The translations under genes were made by a program, and so were the position numbers. This document shows positions 15,694 through 24,148 of a stretch of 59,688 nucleotides of DNA, piece by piece (position 1 is the stretch's first letter; each line of letters starts with the position of its first letter). This DNA is from Treponema sp. (GTDB taxonomy: Bacteria > Spirochaetota > Spirochaetia > Treponematales > Treponemataceae), in assembly GCA_024695625.1 (NCBI GenBank), contig JAILHV010000082.1:1-59688 (forward strand), in the 5' to 3' direction. The notes beneath the pieces are model-generated. The model had not been told where the DNA came from, made no database searches, and saw nothing but the letters and a program-made list of their open reading frames with translations.

Positions 15694-16949
15694 ATTTTAC
15701 AAAAGCAAACGGAAAGAGAAGGGTTGTTGTTACAGGCGGAGGAATGCTTACCGCTTTGGGAGACACTTGGGACGAAGCCTATAAGACTTTGCGTTCCGGA
15801 AAAAACTGCATACGCTACATGCCAGACTGGGACCGCTTTGACAAGATGAACACACGCCTTGCCTGTCCCTATACAGGAGAGTTGCCCAAGTACCCAAGAA
15901 AAAAAGTGCGCGGTATGGGTAGGGTTGCCCTTCTTGCCCTTACTGCGACAGAAGCAGCCTTTGAAGATGCAGGCCTTAAGAATGAAGACGGAAGCCTTTT
16001 GGAAGAACTTCACAACGGCAGAACTGGAATTGCATACGGTTCCTGCATGGGAAGCATGGACTCCATGGTGGACATGTTCGGCATGGTGCTTACAAACGAC
16101 TCAAGCAAGATAGATTCCCAGACCTACATAAAGTGTATGCCCCAGACTTGTGCCGCAAACATAAGCGTCTTCTATTCCTTGCGCGGAAGAATAATCACTA
16201 CTAACACAGCATGCACTTCAGGCAGCCAGGCAATCGGATACGCATACGAGGCAATAGAAAACGGCATACAGGACATGATGGTGGCAGGTGGAGCAGAAGA
16301 GCTTGTTCCTCCTGATGCAGCGGCATTTGATGCAATGGGTGCAACTGCATACGACAACGCCCATCCACAGGAAGAGCCAAAGCCTTTTGATGTAAAGCGC
16401 GACGGCCTTGTTATTGGCGAAGGGGCTGGAACCCTGATTCTTGAAGACATGGAGCACGCATACAAGCGCGGTGCAAAGATGTATGCAGAGGTTGCAGGCT
16501 TTGGAACCAACTGCGACGGAACCCACATCACAAGCCCCAATTCGGAGACTATGGCTCAGGCACTTAGGCTTGCACTCGATGACGCCGGAATTGCCCCTGA
16601 AAAAATTGCCTACGTAAATGCCCACGGAACTTCCACTGCCGCAGGAGACGTTGCAGAAAGCATTGCCACTTATTCAGTCTTTAAAAGGGACGTTCCCATT
16701 AGCACTACAAAAAGCTACATTGGCCACACTCTTGGTGCATGCGGATGCGTAGAGGCATGGCTTACCATAAACATGATGAACGAAGGCTACTTCCATCCAA
16801 ACCTTAACCTTACCCAGCTTGACCCAAACTGCGCGCCCCTTGGCTACATAATGGGAAGCGGCCTGGAGCTGCCGGATGCGGAATACGTGATGAGCAACAA
16901 CTTTGCCTTTGGCGGAGTGAATACAAGCCTTGTCTTTAGAAGAATTTAG
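15690..16949 (+). CDS. apeR: Beta-ketoacyl-ACP synthase II-type (ApeR-like)
   Basis: A 419-residue FabF-like ketosynthase with all catalytic residues: Cys near 175 in TACTSGS, His near 312 in HGTST, and His near 346 in GHTLGACG. It is the last gene of the operon and is followed by a strong hairpin at 16973-16992. In APE clusters a second, homodimeric ketosynthase sits in this last position. It differs clearly from the ketosynthase at 13230, so the two are old paralogues, not a recent duplication. Confidence 0.85.
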   Translation: MNFTKANGKRRVVVTGGGMLTALGDTWDEAYKTLRSGKNCIRYMPDWDRFDKMNTRLACPYTGELPKYPRKKVRGMGRVALLALTATEAAFEDAGLKNEDGSLLEELHNGRTGIAYGSCMGSMDSMVDMFGMVLTNDSSKIDSQTYIKCMPQTCAANISVFYSLRGRIITTNTACTSGSQAIGYAYEAIENGIQDMMVAGGAEELVPPDAAAFDAMGATAYDNAHPQEEPKPFDVKRDGLVIGEGAGTLILEDMEHAYKRGAKMYAEVAGFGTNCDGTHITSPNSETMAQALRLALDDAGIAPEKIAYVNAHGTSTAAGDVAESIATYSVFKRDVPISTTKSYIGHTLGACGCVEAWLTINMMNEGYFHPNLNLTQLDPNCAPLGYIMGSGLELPDAEYVMSNNFAFGGVNTSLVFRRI

Positions 16950-16972
16950 GAGCGGGCTGTCATTTTTACGCG

Positions 16973-16992
16973 CCCTGTCATAAATGACAGGG
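16973..16992 (+). terminator. Hairpin terminator after the polyene operon
   Basis: A perfect 9-bp stem, CCCTGTCAT/ATGACAGGG, with a 2-nt loop, soon followed by ATTTTT. It lies 24 nt after the last ketosynthase stop codon. Confidence 0.6.
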
Positions 16993-17004
16993 AAATCATT
17001 TTTC

Positions 17005-17097
17005 CGGGCTTTCCGGGGCTTGCCCGTCTTACGACGCGCGGCCCGTCCGTACCGGCCGGTCGCCTACGGCCCCCTCCAATCCCTGCTACTACCCTTT
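17005..17097. repeat. Dispersed repeat family B, copy 2 (reverse orientation)
   Basis: Begins GGGCTTTCCGGGGCTT and ends CCAATCCCTGCT, the reversed ends of the family B unit, with a GC-rich variable middle. It fills the space between the operon terminator and tRNA-Val. Confidence 0.65.
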
Positions 17098-17153
17098 GCA
17101 AGGAGGATAGGATGGACATTCATATATTTAAAAACAAAAGCACCGCCTCTTAG

Positions 17154-17227
17154 TGCGCGGCACTAGAATCGAACTAGTGACCCCCACGATGTCAACGTGA
17201 TGCTCTAACCATCTGAGCTAGTCGCGC
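17154..17227 (-). tRNA. tRNA-Val (anticodon GAC)
   Basis: A full cloverleaf on the minus strand: acceptor GCGCGAC/GCCGCGC with one A-C mismatch, D-stem GCTC/GAGC, anticodon loop TTGACAT giving GAC, T-arm ACTAG-TTCGATT-CTAGT. Discriminator is A. CCA is not encoded. Confidence 0.93.
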
Positions 17228-17308
17228 ATTAAAAAGCGGTGTAGAAATAATATATATGCTAAGCAAAAAAGTGTCAAGTGCCTGGTCAAGCACCTTAATC
17301 AAAGAGTC

Positions 17309-17337
17309 TACACAGTTTCTGTAAAATACGCTATTAT
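17309..17337 (+). promoter_or_regulatory. Likely feoAB promoter
   Basis: TACACA (17309-17314), 17-nt spacer, TATTAT (17332-17337), ending 6 nt before the feoAB ATG, which lacks a Shine-Dalgarno. The message would be leaderless. No clear Fur box is visible. Confidence 0.45.
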
Positions 17338-17343
17338 GTTTTT

Positions 17344-19704
17344 ATGACACTTAAGGACTTGGCATTAGGAAAAACAGGACGCATTTTAAAGGTAGGCGGC
17401 AACGGGGAACTCAGGCAGCATTTTTTGGACATGGGAATCATTCCCGGTACTGCCGTAACAAAGGTAAAGCTTGCCCCCATGGGCGACCCCGCAGAATTTG
17501 ACGTTAGCGGCTATGAGCTTACCATGCGGCTGGACGATGCACAGAAGATAGAAGTGGACGAATGCGAAGGTTCTGGAGTGGAATTCGGGACTGACGGCGG
17601 GCCTTTGCCTTTGGACAGAAAATTCAGGACGGAGCATCCTGGGCTTGGGGAAGACGGGCGCTTCCATGCAAAGGAGGGTGAACATCCCCTTCCCGAGGGA
17701 ATCCTTCTTACATACGCGCTTGTGGGAAATCAGAATTCTGGAAAGACGACTCTCTTTAACCAGCTTACGGGTTCCAGCCAGCACGTTGGGAATTTCCCGG
17801 GGGTTACGGTAGACAGGAAGGACGGCTCCATACGCGGGCATTCGGACACGCTTGTGACTGACCTGCCGGGCATTTATTCCATGTCGCCCTATTCAAGCGA
17901 GGAGATTATTTCAAGGAATTTCGTGCTCAACGAAAAGCCCAGGGGAATCATAAACATTGTAGATGCTACGAACATAGAGCGCAACCTTTACCTGACCATG
18001 CAGCTTTTGGAAATGAATGTTCCTATGGTTGTTGCCCTGAACATGATGGACGAGGTTTACGGCAACGGCGGCTCAGTGGATATAAACAAGATGGAGGAGC
18101 TTTTGGGAGTTCCTGTTGTTCCCATATCTGCGGCAAAGAACCAGGGGGTGGACGAACTTGTAAAGCATGCGCTCCATGTTGCCCACTTTCAGGAAAAGCC
18201 GCTCAGGCAGGATTTCTGCGATGAAAAGGATTCCGGGGGGGCGGTGCACCGGGCACTTCATGCTGTTATCCACCTTATAGAAGACCATGCGCTAAAGGCG
18301 GGAATACCTGTGCGCTTTGCGGCCAGCAAGCTGCTCGAGGGGGACAAGAGGATTGTTCACCAGCTGGACCTGGACCTTAACGAAAAGGAAACCCTTGAAC
18401 ACATAGCCCTGCAGATGGAAAGGGAAAGGGGACTCGACCGCAGCGCAGCAATTGCAGACATGCGCTATTCATACATAAGAAATGTCTGCGGCAAGGCAGT
18501 CCACAAGCCCAAGAAAAACCGGGAAAGGCTTCGTTCCCAAAAAATAGATTCCCTCTTGACCGGAAAGTACACAGCGATTCCTTTTTTTGTCCTGATTATG
18601 GCACTGGTCTTTTTTTTGACCTTCAATGTAATCGGGGCATTTTTGCAGGGGCTTTTGGAAAGGGGAATAGACTGGCTTACTCTTCTTGCAGATTCCGCTC
18701 TTACCAGGGCAGGGACCAATGAAGTCCTTCACGCTCTTATTGTTGACGGTATTTTTGCGGGGGTGGGCAGTGTGCTGGCCTTTTTGCCCATAATCGTGAC
18801 TTTGTTCCTCTTCCTTTCCCTTTTGGAAGATTCAGGCTACATTGCCCGCGTTGCATTCGTAATGGATACGCTCCTTAGAAAAATTGGCCTTTCAGGGCGG
18901 AGCATAGTTCCCCTTTTGATAGGATTTGGCTGTACGGTTCCTGCGGTTATGTCCACCCGAATTTTGCCAAGCGAGCGCGACCGCAAGATGACTATTCTTT
19001 TGACACCCTTTATGAGCTGCACGGCAAAGCTTCCTATTTATGCCTTTTTTACGGCGGCATTTTTTCCCCGCTGCGGGGGACTTGTCATGACAGCCCTTTA
19101 TCTTGGCGGGATATTTGTAGGCATACTTGCAGCCCTTTTCTACAGGAAGACCCTGTTCAAGGGTGAGCCTGTTCCCTTTGTGATGGAGCTTCCGAATTAC
19201 CGTCTTCCCAGCCTAAAGAATACGGCCCAGCTGCTTTGGGAAAAGGCAAGGGATTTTTTGGAGAGGGCCTTTACCGTGATTTTTGTGGCGACCATTGTAA
19301 TCTGGTTCTTGCAGAGCTTTACCCCCGGCCTGAACTTTACCCAGGATTCTTCCAGAAGCATACTTGCCCTTTTTGCGGGGCTTTTGGAGCCTGTAATGCG
19401 GCCTCTGGGGCTTGGCGACTGGAGAATTTGCACTTCGCTCATTTCCGGGGTGATGGCAAAGGAAAGCGTTGTTTCCACGATGGAAATTCTTTTTGCGGGC
19501 GGAATCACTTCTGCCCTTACCATGCCTTCTGCGGCCAGCCTTCTTGTCTTTAGCCTGCTTTATTCCCCCTGTGTTGCGGCAATAGCTTCCGTAAAGAGGG
19601 AACTTGGAAAGAGATGGTCTTTTGCCATGGTTGCCTGGCAGTGCCTTTTGGCATGGATTTTCGCCTTTCTTGTCTACAAGTTGCTTGCTTATGTGCAGAT
19701 TTGA
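17344..19704 (+). CDS. feoB: Fused FeoA-FeoB ferrous iron transporter
   Basis: A 786-residue protein. Residues about 1-77 are an SH3-like FeoA domain (MTLKDLALGKTGRI start). A charged linker leads to the FeoB G-domain with G1 GNQNSGKT near 128, G3 DLPG near 176 and G4 NMMD near 230, then an alpha-helical guanine-dissociation-inhibitor region and a membrane domain from about 400 with two Gate motifs (FGCTVPAVMSTR, PFMSCTAKLPIY). It imports Fe(II) across the inner membrane. Fusion of FeoA to FeoB is known in some anaerobes. It is a single gene between tRNA-Val and a new promoter that overlaps its stop codon. Confidence 0.95.
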   Translation: MTLKDLALGKTGRILKVGGNGELRQHFLDMGIIPGTAVTKVKLAPMGDPAEFDVSGYELTMRLDDAQKIEVDECEGSGVEFGTDGGPLPLDRKFRTEHPGLGEDGRFHAKEGEHPLPEGILLTYALVGNQNSGKTTLFNQLTGSSQHVGNFPGVTVDRKDGSIRGHSDTLVTDLPGIYSMSPYSSEEIISRNFVLNEKPRGIINIVDATNIERNLYLTMQLLEMNVPMVVALNMMDEVYGNGGSVDINKMEELLGVPVVPISAAKNQGVDELVKHALHVAHFQEKPLRQDFCDEKDSGGAVHRALHAVIHLIEDHALKAGIPVRFAASKLLEGDKRIVHQLDLDLNEKETLEHIALQMERERGLDRSAAIADMRYSYIRNVCGKAVHKPKKNRERLRSQKIDSLLTGKYTAIPFFVLIMALVFFLTFNVIGAFLQGLLERGIDWLTLLADSALTRAGTNEVLHALIVDGIFAGVGSVLAFLPIIVTLFLFLSLLEDSGYIARVAFVMDTLLRKIGLSGRSIVPLLIGFGCTVPAVMSTRILPSERDRKMTILLTPFMSCTAKLPIYAFFTAAFFPRCGGLVMTALYLGGIFVGILAALFYRKTLFKGEPVPFVMELPNYRLPSLKNTAQLLWEKARDFLERAFTVIFVATIVIWFLQSFTPGLNFTQDSSRSILALFAGLLEPVMRPLGLGDWRICTSLISGVMAKESVVSTMEILFAGGITSALTMPSAASLLVFSLLYSPCVAAIASVKRELGKRWSFAMVAWQCLLAWIFAFLVYKLLAYVQI

Positions 19705-19729
19705 CATTTTGGACATTCTGCTTTAGAAT
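19701..19729 (+). promoter_or_regulatory. Promoter of the membrane protein gene at 19760
   Basis: TTGACA (19701-19706), 17-nt spacer, TAGAAT (19724-19729). The -35 box overlaps the feoAB stop codon. Transcription would give a leader of about 25 nt holding AAGGAG before the ATG. Confidence 0.7.
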
Positions 19730-19759
19730 TGTCTTATATTTAACATCAAGGAGTTTTTC

Positions 19760-20416
19760 ATGTTAGAATTGTTAAGTTTTGCAAACTATGAATCGACCTA
19801 CATCAAAATTGTAACAGTCGTTTCTGCCGTAGCAGCTGTCTTAGGCTACATTTTCCTAAGAAAGGTCCTTAAGCTTCCCCAGACGGATTTCACCAAGCAC
19901 ACAAAGCAGTGGTGCCTCGAAGGCGTGGCAATGGAAAGAATCACCCTGCTCATACTTTTAAAGGATGTGCTTTCCTGCATTCTTGGCGTTCTCTACCTTT
20001 TCTTTACGATTTTTACTGTCCTCGCTTCATTTGAAGTTTTTCGTGCTGGCGGCGTAAACGAATACACTATTCCTGTTTGGGCAGCCATTTTCTTTGTAAT
20101 GCCAATACTCATCCGCATAGTCTTTGAGCTTGTTCGTATATTCATCTACAAGTGCCTCAAGTACGTGATTAAGTTTGTAATCATGGTGATTGTCTTTGTT
20201 GCAAAGCTCATCTGGCGCATCGTATGCTGCGTGGCCCGCTTTGTCTGGGATTTTGCTGCGGCAGGAAGCCACATTGCGGTAGACTTGCTCAGGTGGATTG
20301 ACGCAATCCTCAAGAACCACATAGAAAAGAACAACAAGCAGCGCGAGGAAATCAAGAAAGGCAACGGAATCTTCTACAATCCCAAGTTCTACACAAAGGA
20401 ACAGATTAAGAAATAG
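19760..20416 (+). CDS. Polytopic membrane protein, unknown
   Basis: A 218-residue protein with about four to five hydrophobic helices (about 13-35, 60-92, 97-125, 130-150, 150-175) and a basic, Lys/Asn-rich C-terminal tail of about 35 residues that should be cytoplasmic. The long run of aromatic and aliphatic residues around 120-180 is unusual. I do not recognise the family. It has its own strong promoter, an AAGGAG site and a strong terminator, so it is a well-delimited single-gene unit. Confidence 0.75.
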   Translation: MLELLSFANYESTYIKIVTVVSAVAAVLGYIFLRKVLKLPQTDFTKHTKQWCLEGVAMERITLLILLKDVLSCILGVLYLFFTIFTVLASFEVFRAGGVNEYTIPVWAAIFFVMPILIRIVFELVRIFIYKCLKYVIKFVIMVIVFVAKLIWRIVCCVARFVWDFAAAGSHIAVDLLRWIDAILKNHIEKNNKQREEIKKGNGIFYNPKFYTKEQIKK

Positions 20417-20451
20417 CTTGGGTCTTTGAGTTTTAATTATCCGCTGAACGG

Positions 20452-20480
20452 CAGGGGGCATTTTTGTCCCCTGTTTTTTT
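20452..20480 (+). terminator. Rho-independent terminator
   Basis: A 9-bp stem CAGGGGGCA/TGTCCCCTG (one G-U pair), short T loop, then a run of seven or more T. It ends the transcript of the membrane protein gene and insulates trpE. Confidence 0.8.
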
Positions 20481-20528
20481 TGCCTATTTATCAATCCAAA
20501 GAAAATTCAAAATTTTTTAATATTTCTA

Positions 20529-20557
20529 TTGACAGAAACAGATCTGCTTGCTATATT
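20529..20557 (+). promoter_or_regulatory. trpE promoter
   Basis: Perfect TTGACA (20529-20534), 17-nt spacer, TATATT (20552-20557). The predicted start of transcription lies inside the palindrome at 20558-20575. Confidence 0.8.
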
Positions 20558-20575
20558 GTTACTGTAAGTAGTAAC
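20558..20575. promoter_or_regulatory. Candidate operator at the trpE transcription start
   Basis: An inverted repeat, GTTACT-N6-AGTAAC, directly after the -10 box. This is the usual place for a repressor site. It does not look like the enterobacterial TrpR box (which centres on CTAG). A related GTAACA..TGTTAT repeat lies in the promoter of the LolA-like gene. Confidence 0.5.
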
Positions 20576-20603
20576 AAATTTGATTGAGCCTTGGAGGGCT
20601 TTT

Positions 20604-22022
20604 ATGAGCAAGCGTCAGGATTGCATATATGAAAACTTGTCTGCGGAGAGGTACACGCCTTTTTCCCTTGCAAAAAAGATTGGGGCAAAGGCCATTTTGG
20701 AGAGTGCACGTTTTAATATGGGAAAGGAAAGGTATTCCATTCTTTTGTGCGAGGAAGCCTTTCACATTTTGCAGGATGATGACGGGGTTGCCTTTATTGT
20801 GGACGGCCGCCGCATTCCTTTTGTTGGGGGAGATTCTGCCGGTGGTAAGACAGACATTCTGGATGCCCTGCTTTACGTTGCCCAGGAAAACGAGCTTCCT
20901 GTAAAGGGGATCCCAGTTCCTGCCAGCGGTGTTGGAAGCCTTGGCTACGAGTTTTGTGCCAGGTGCGATACGATTAACCTTGCGCCCCAGGTGGACGAGC
21001 TGCATATTCCTGAGAGCGAATTTGTTGTTGGCCACCTGTACATTGTATTTGACCACTTTACGGAGACCCTGCATGTCTTTGCGATGAACTATACCGAGCA
21101 CCAGATTGACCTGCAGAAGGCTGTGGACAATCTTAAAAAACGCTTGGGTGACATGGATTTTAGCTACCTTGCGCCGCCAGAGGAGCCCATGCCTTGCCGC
21201 GTGGTGACGGACCTTGCCCTTTCCGAAAGGGAATACAAGGACAAGGTTGTCGCGCTAAAGAAGGACATTGTGGCGGGGAATATTTTTCAGGCAGTTCCCA
21301 GCAGGAGGCTTACCCTTGAATGCGAAAATTCTGCTCTGGAAATTTACCGCCGCCTGCGTTCGGTGAATCCTTCGCCCTACCTGCTCTACATAGACTTTGG
21401 CGACAGGCAGCTGGTGGGTTCTTCGCCGGAAAGCCTTGTCCGCGTCCGTGACGGAATTGCCTCGATACGCCCGATTGCGGGTACGCGCCGCCGTGGGAAA
21501 AATGCAGCGGAAGACGAAGAGCTTAAAAAGGACCTGCTCGGTGACCCCAAGGAAAAGAGCGAGCACCTTATGCTGGTGGATCTTGCAAGAAACGACCTGG
21601 GCCGTGTTTGCGAGAGCGGAAGCGTAAAAGTTACGCGCTACATGGACTGCGAATACTTTAGCCACGTCATGCACCTTGTAAGCGACACCGAGGGTAGGGT
21701 ACGGGATGGTGTAAAGCCTGTCCAGGTTCTTCGCTCTGCATTTCCTGCTGGAACTGTAAGCGGTTCGCCAAAAATCAGCGCGATAGAGATTTTGAGCCGG
21801 CTGGAAAAGATAAAGAGACGCTTCTATGCCGGGGCAATAGGCTATTTGCAGACAAACGGTGACCTGGACTTTTGCATAGGAATCCGCTGTGCGTTAAGGC
21901 AGAATGCCACTTGGACGCTGCAGGCCGGGGGAGGAATCGTCTACGACAGCAACCCGGACCGCGAATGGCAGGAGACCTGCGAAAAGCTTGGGGCTTTGGT
22001 AAAGGTGATTGAAAACAAATAA
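20604..22022 (+). CDS. trpE: Anthranilate synthase component I
   Basis: A 472-residue TrpE. It catalyses chorismate plus ammonia to anthranilate. The chorismate-binding core is complete (PIAGTRRRG, LVDLARNDLGRVC, AFPAGTVSGSPKI, GAIGY, QAGGGIVYDS), and the N-terminal tryptophan-sensing LES region reads AILESAR. The ATG at 20604 has GGAGG eight nt upstream; an in-frame TTG at 20580 is less likely. It lies 11 nt before trpGD, with which it forms the enzyme complex. chorismate synthase is encoded at 48355 in this window. Confidence 0.95.
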   Translation: MSKRQDCIYENLSAERYTPFSLAKKIGAKAILESARFNMGKERYSILLCEEAFHILQDDDGVAFIVDGRRIPFVGGDSAGGKTDILDALLYVAQENELPVKGIPVPASGVGSLGYEFCARCDTINLAPQVDELHIPESEFVVGHLYIVFDHFTETLHVFAMNYTEHQIDLQKAVDNLKKRLGDMDFSYLAPPEEPMPCRVVTDLALSEREYKDKVVALKKDIVAGNIFQAVPSRRLTLECENSALEIYRRLRSVNPSPYLLYIDFGDRQLVGSSPESLVRVRDGIASIRPIAGTRRRGKNAAEDEELKKDLLGDPKEKSEHLMLVDLARNDLGRVCESGSVKVTRYMDCEYFSHVMHLVSDTEGRVRDGVKPVQVLRSAFPAGTVSGSPKISAIEILSRLEKIKRRFYAGAIGYLQTNGDLDFCIGIRCALRQNATWTLQAGGGIVYDSNPDREWQETCEKLGALVKVIENK

Positions 22023-22033
22023 GGGGGAAAAAT

Positions 22034-23653
22034 ATGATTTTGGTTATTGATAATTACGATTCATTTACATACAACGTTGTTCAGGCTTTGCAGAGGCTTT
22101 CCGGCGAGGAAGTAAAGGTTGTGCGCTCAAAGGAATGCACGCTTGAAGACTTAAAGGCCATGAATCCTGGGCGTCTTGTCATTAGTCCTGGCCCCGGTAC
22201 GCCAAGCGATGCGGGAATCAGCAAGGAAGCGATAAGGTATTTTGCGGGAAAGATTCCCATCCTTGGGGTTTGCCTTGGCCACCAGTCAATCGGTGAGGCA
22301 TTCGGTGCAAAAATCGTCCAGGCAAAGAGAATTTGCCACGGCGTTGTTGAAGAGATGAAGCTTGACGGCCGCGGTATCTTCCGCCTGGTGGGAACAAAGG
22401 CAAGCTTTACCCGCTACCATTCGCTTGTAATCGACGAGTCCACCCTGCCAGAAGGCTTTGAGGTTACGGCCCGTTCTGCCGACGGCGACATTATGGGCAT
22501 ACGCCACAAAACCATGTTCATAGAAGGGGTTCAGTTCCACCCGGAAAGCATTGCAAGCGAAACAGGGGACCGCATTTTTACTGCCTTCCTCAACTACAGG
22601 CGTGACAACCTTCCCGTTGCATCCTATCTTAGCATGGTAATCGACCGCAAGGACCTTACCGAAGACCAGGCGGCCATATTCATGGAAAACCTTACTGACG
22701 GCGACCTTGACGAGCGTGTTACGGCTGCCATGCTTACTGCCCTTGCCGCAAAGGGGCATACTACCAGCGAGATTGTAGGGTGCGCAAAAGTTCTGCTTAA
22801 GAAGAAAAAGCCCATGCCGGAAAAGATTCCGGGGCTTGCGGAAATAGTTGGAACAGGCGGTGACTGCAAGGGAAGCTTTAACATTTCATCACTTAGCGCA
22901 ATCGTTGCAGCTTCTTGCGGCCAGAAGGTTGCAAAGCACGGCAACAGGGCTGTCTCTTCCAAGTCCGGGGCCGCAGATTTTTTTGAGGCTCTGGGAGTTA
23001 AAATCGACAATACGCCAGAAAAGACAACTGACATCATAAAGAAGACCGGCTTTGCATTCCTTATGGCTCCAATTTACCATGCCGCAATGAGATACGCGGC
23101 TCCTGTACGCAAGGCACTTGGAATCAAGACAATCATGAACATCCTTGGTCCCCTCCTTAACCCTGCCGGTGCCGAATACGAAGTGCTTGGCGTCTACTCA
23201 AAGGACCTCCTTGAGCGCTATGCCCGTGCAGCAAAGGAACTTGGTGCAAAACGCGTTATGGTCGTTGCAAGCGATGACGGCTATGACGAGATAAGTCCGT
23301 GTGCCCTTACCCACGTCTTCCAGATTAACGAGGACGGAAAGGAGTTCCGCTACGTGATTGACCCTGCAAAAATCGGTATTACAGGCGTTGACCCCAATGA
23401 CCTTGCAGGTGGTTCCGGAGCTGACAATGCCGCAATGGCCCTTGAAGTCCTTAATGGAAGGGGCAAAAGGGGAGTGCGCGAGGCCGTCGCCCTTAACACG
23501 GGTGCCCTGCTTTACATAAGCGGAAAGGCACGCAACATTTCGGAAGGCTACAAGGTTGCCCTTGATGCGATTGACAGCGGAAAGGCTTTGGCAAAGCTTG
23601 AAGAGGTGCGCACAGAAAGCAACCCATCATCGCCTGTTCCGAGTGCAGCATAA
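22034..23653 (+). CDS. trpGD: Fused anthranilate synthase glutaminase and anthranilate phosphoribosyltransferase
   Basis: A 539-residue bifunctional protein. Residues about 1-190 are a class I glutamine amidotransferase (TrpG) with the nucleophile Cys near 80 in GVCLGHQ and His/Glu in QFHPES. Residues about 200-530 are TrpD with the PRPP site VGTGGDCKGSFNIS and the anthranilate site KHGNRAVSSKSGAAD. TrpG feeds ammonia to TrpE; TrpD joins anthranilate to phosphoribosyl pyrophosphate. The fusion also occurs in enterobacteria. GGGGGAAAA precedes the start. Confidence 0.95.
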   Translation: MILVIDNYDSFTYNVVQALQRLSGEEVKVVRSKECTLEDLKAMNPGRLVISPGPGTPSDAGISKEAIRYFAGKIPILGVCLGHQSIGEAFGAKIVQAKRICHGVVEEMKLDGRGIFRLVGTKASFTRYHSLVIDESTLPEGFEVTARSADGDIMGIRHKTMFIEGVQFHPESIASETGDRIFTAFLNYRRDNLPVASYLSMVIDRKDLTEDQAAIFMENLTDGDLDERVTAAMLTALAAKGHTTSEIVGCAKVLLKKKKPMPEKIPGLAEIVGTGGDCKGSFNISSLSAIVAASCGQKVAKHGNRAVSSKSGAADFFEALGVKIDNTPEKTTDIIKKTGFAFLMAPIYHAAMRYAAPVRKALGIKTIMNILGPLLNPAGAEYEVLGVYSKDLLERYARAAKELGAKRVMVVASDDGYDEISPCALTHVFQINEDGKEFRYVIDPAKIGITGVDPNDLAGGSGADNAAMALEVLNGRGKRGVREAVALNTGALLYISGKARNISEGYKVALDAIDSGKALAKLEEVRTESNPSSPVPSAA

Positions 23654-23695
23654 ATTTTTCCTTTCTTTTCTGGAGCGGCCGTCATGTAAAAACTG

Positions 23696-23816
23696 TGGCA
23701 TTTTATCCTTTAGAAGAATCAGTGCCACGGTTTCATGCAGTGCAACTTCCTGCCTGGCGCGTCATTTGCTAGCAGAAAACTTGCGGGATAAAATGCCAGA
23801 AAAGACTTTATCCCGC
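23696..23816. repeat. Nested inverted repeat after trpGD
   Basis: A perfect 13-bp inverted pair, TGGCATTTTATCC (23696-23708) and its complement (23786-23798), overlaps a second 10-bp pair, GCGGGATAAA (23783-23792) and its complement (23807-23816). The two pairs are mutually exclusive, as in alternative RNA structures. An inner GTGGCA/TGCCAC pair is also present. It could end transcription of trpEGD, although no T tract follows. Confidence 0.6.
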
Positions 23817-23896
23817 TTTCCAGGGTTCCGGGGGCCCCACCCCCCTCCATTGCCTGCGGCAAGCCGCTTTCGCGGCCCCTTCCAATCGGGGCTAGG
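23812..23896. repeat. Dispersed repeat family B, copy 3 (reverse orientation)
   Basis: Begins CCCGCTTTCCAGGGTTCC and ends CCAATCGGGGCTAGGG, the reversed ends of the family B unit. With the nested inverted repeat and the promoter at 24016 it explains most of the trpGD to lipoprotein gap. Confidence 0.8.
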
Positions 23897-24015
23897 GTGC
23901 CTTTCGTGGCGGGATATCCTGCGGTACGTTTGTATGGAAAGATAAATTTATATAAAAATATACACCTTTCTGAAATATTTCCACCTTTTGGCAGAGAGAA
24001 ATCCTTCAAAATTCC

Positions 24016-24044
24016 TTGACGATGTTTGTAAATGCGCTAATAAT
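24016..24044 (+). promoter_or_regulatory. Promoter of the sugar-binding lipoprotein gene
   Basis: TTGACG (24016-24021) with a 17-nt spacer to AATAAT (24039-24044), or 16 nt to TAATAA. The mRNA leader would be about 100 nt. Confidence 0.55.
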
Positions 24045-24052
24045 ATGTATTT

Positions 24053-24062
24053 GAAAGCTTTC
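24053..24062. promoter_or_regulatory. Candidate operator, 10-bp palindrome
   Basis: GAAAGCTTTC just downstream of the -10 box, at the predicted transcription start. Short AT-flanked palindromes of this kind serve LacI-family sugar regulators; the length is too short for certainty. Confidence 0.3.
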
Positions 24063-24148
24063 TTTTGTAAATGCGGCCCCGGCTTGGAAAATCTGCTAAA
24101 AACCATCTTAAAACGCCGGACTGTAAAGAAGCTTCTGGGGATAGTTTA

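Noticed and set aside
17340-17343. Fur box at the feoAB promoter
   Set aside because: No GATAAT-type repeat array is visible around 17300-17345; only the -10-like TATTAT is AT-rich.
20558-20603. Tryptophan attenuator leader
   Set aside because: Only one Trp codon is found in the short leader frame, and no terminator hairpin lies before trpE.
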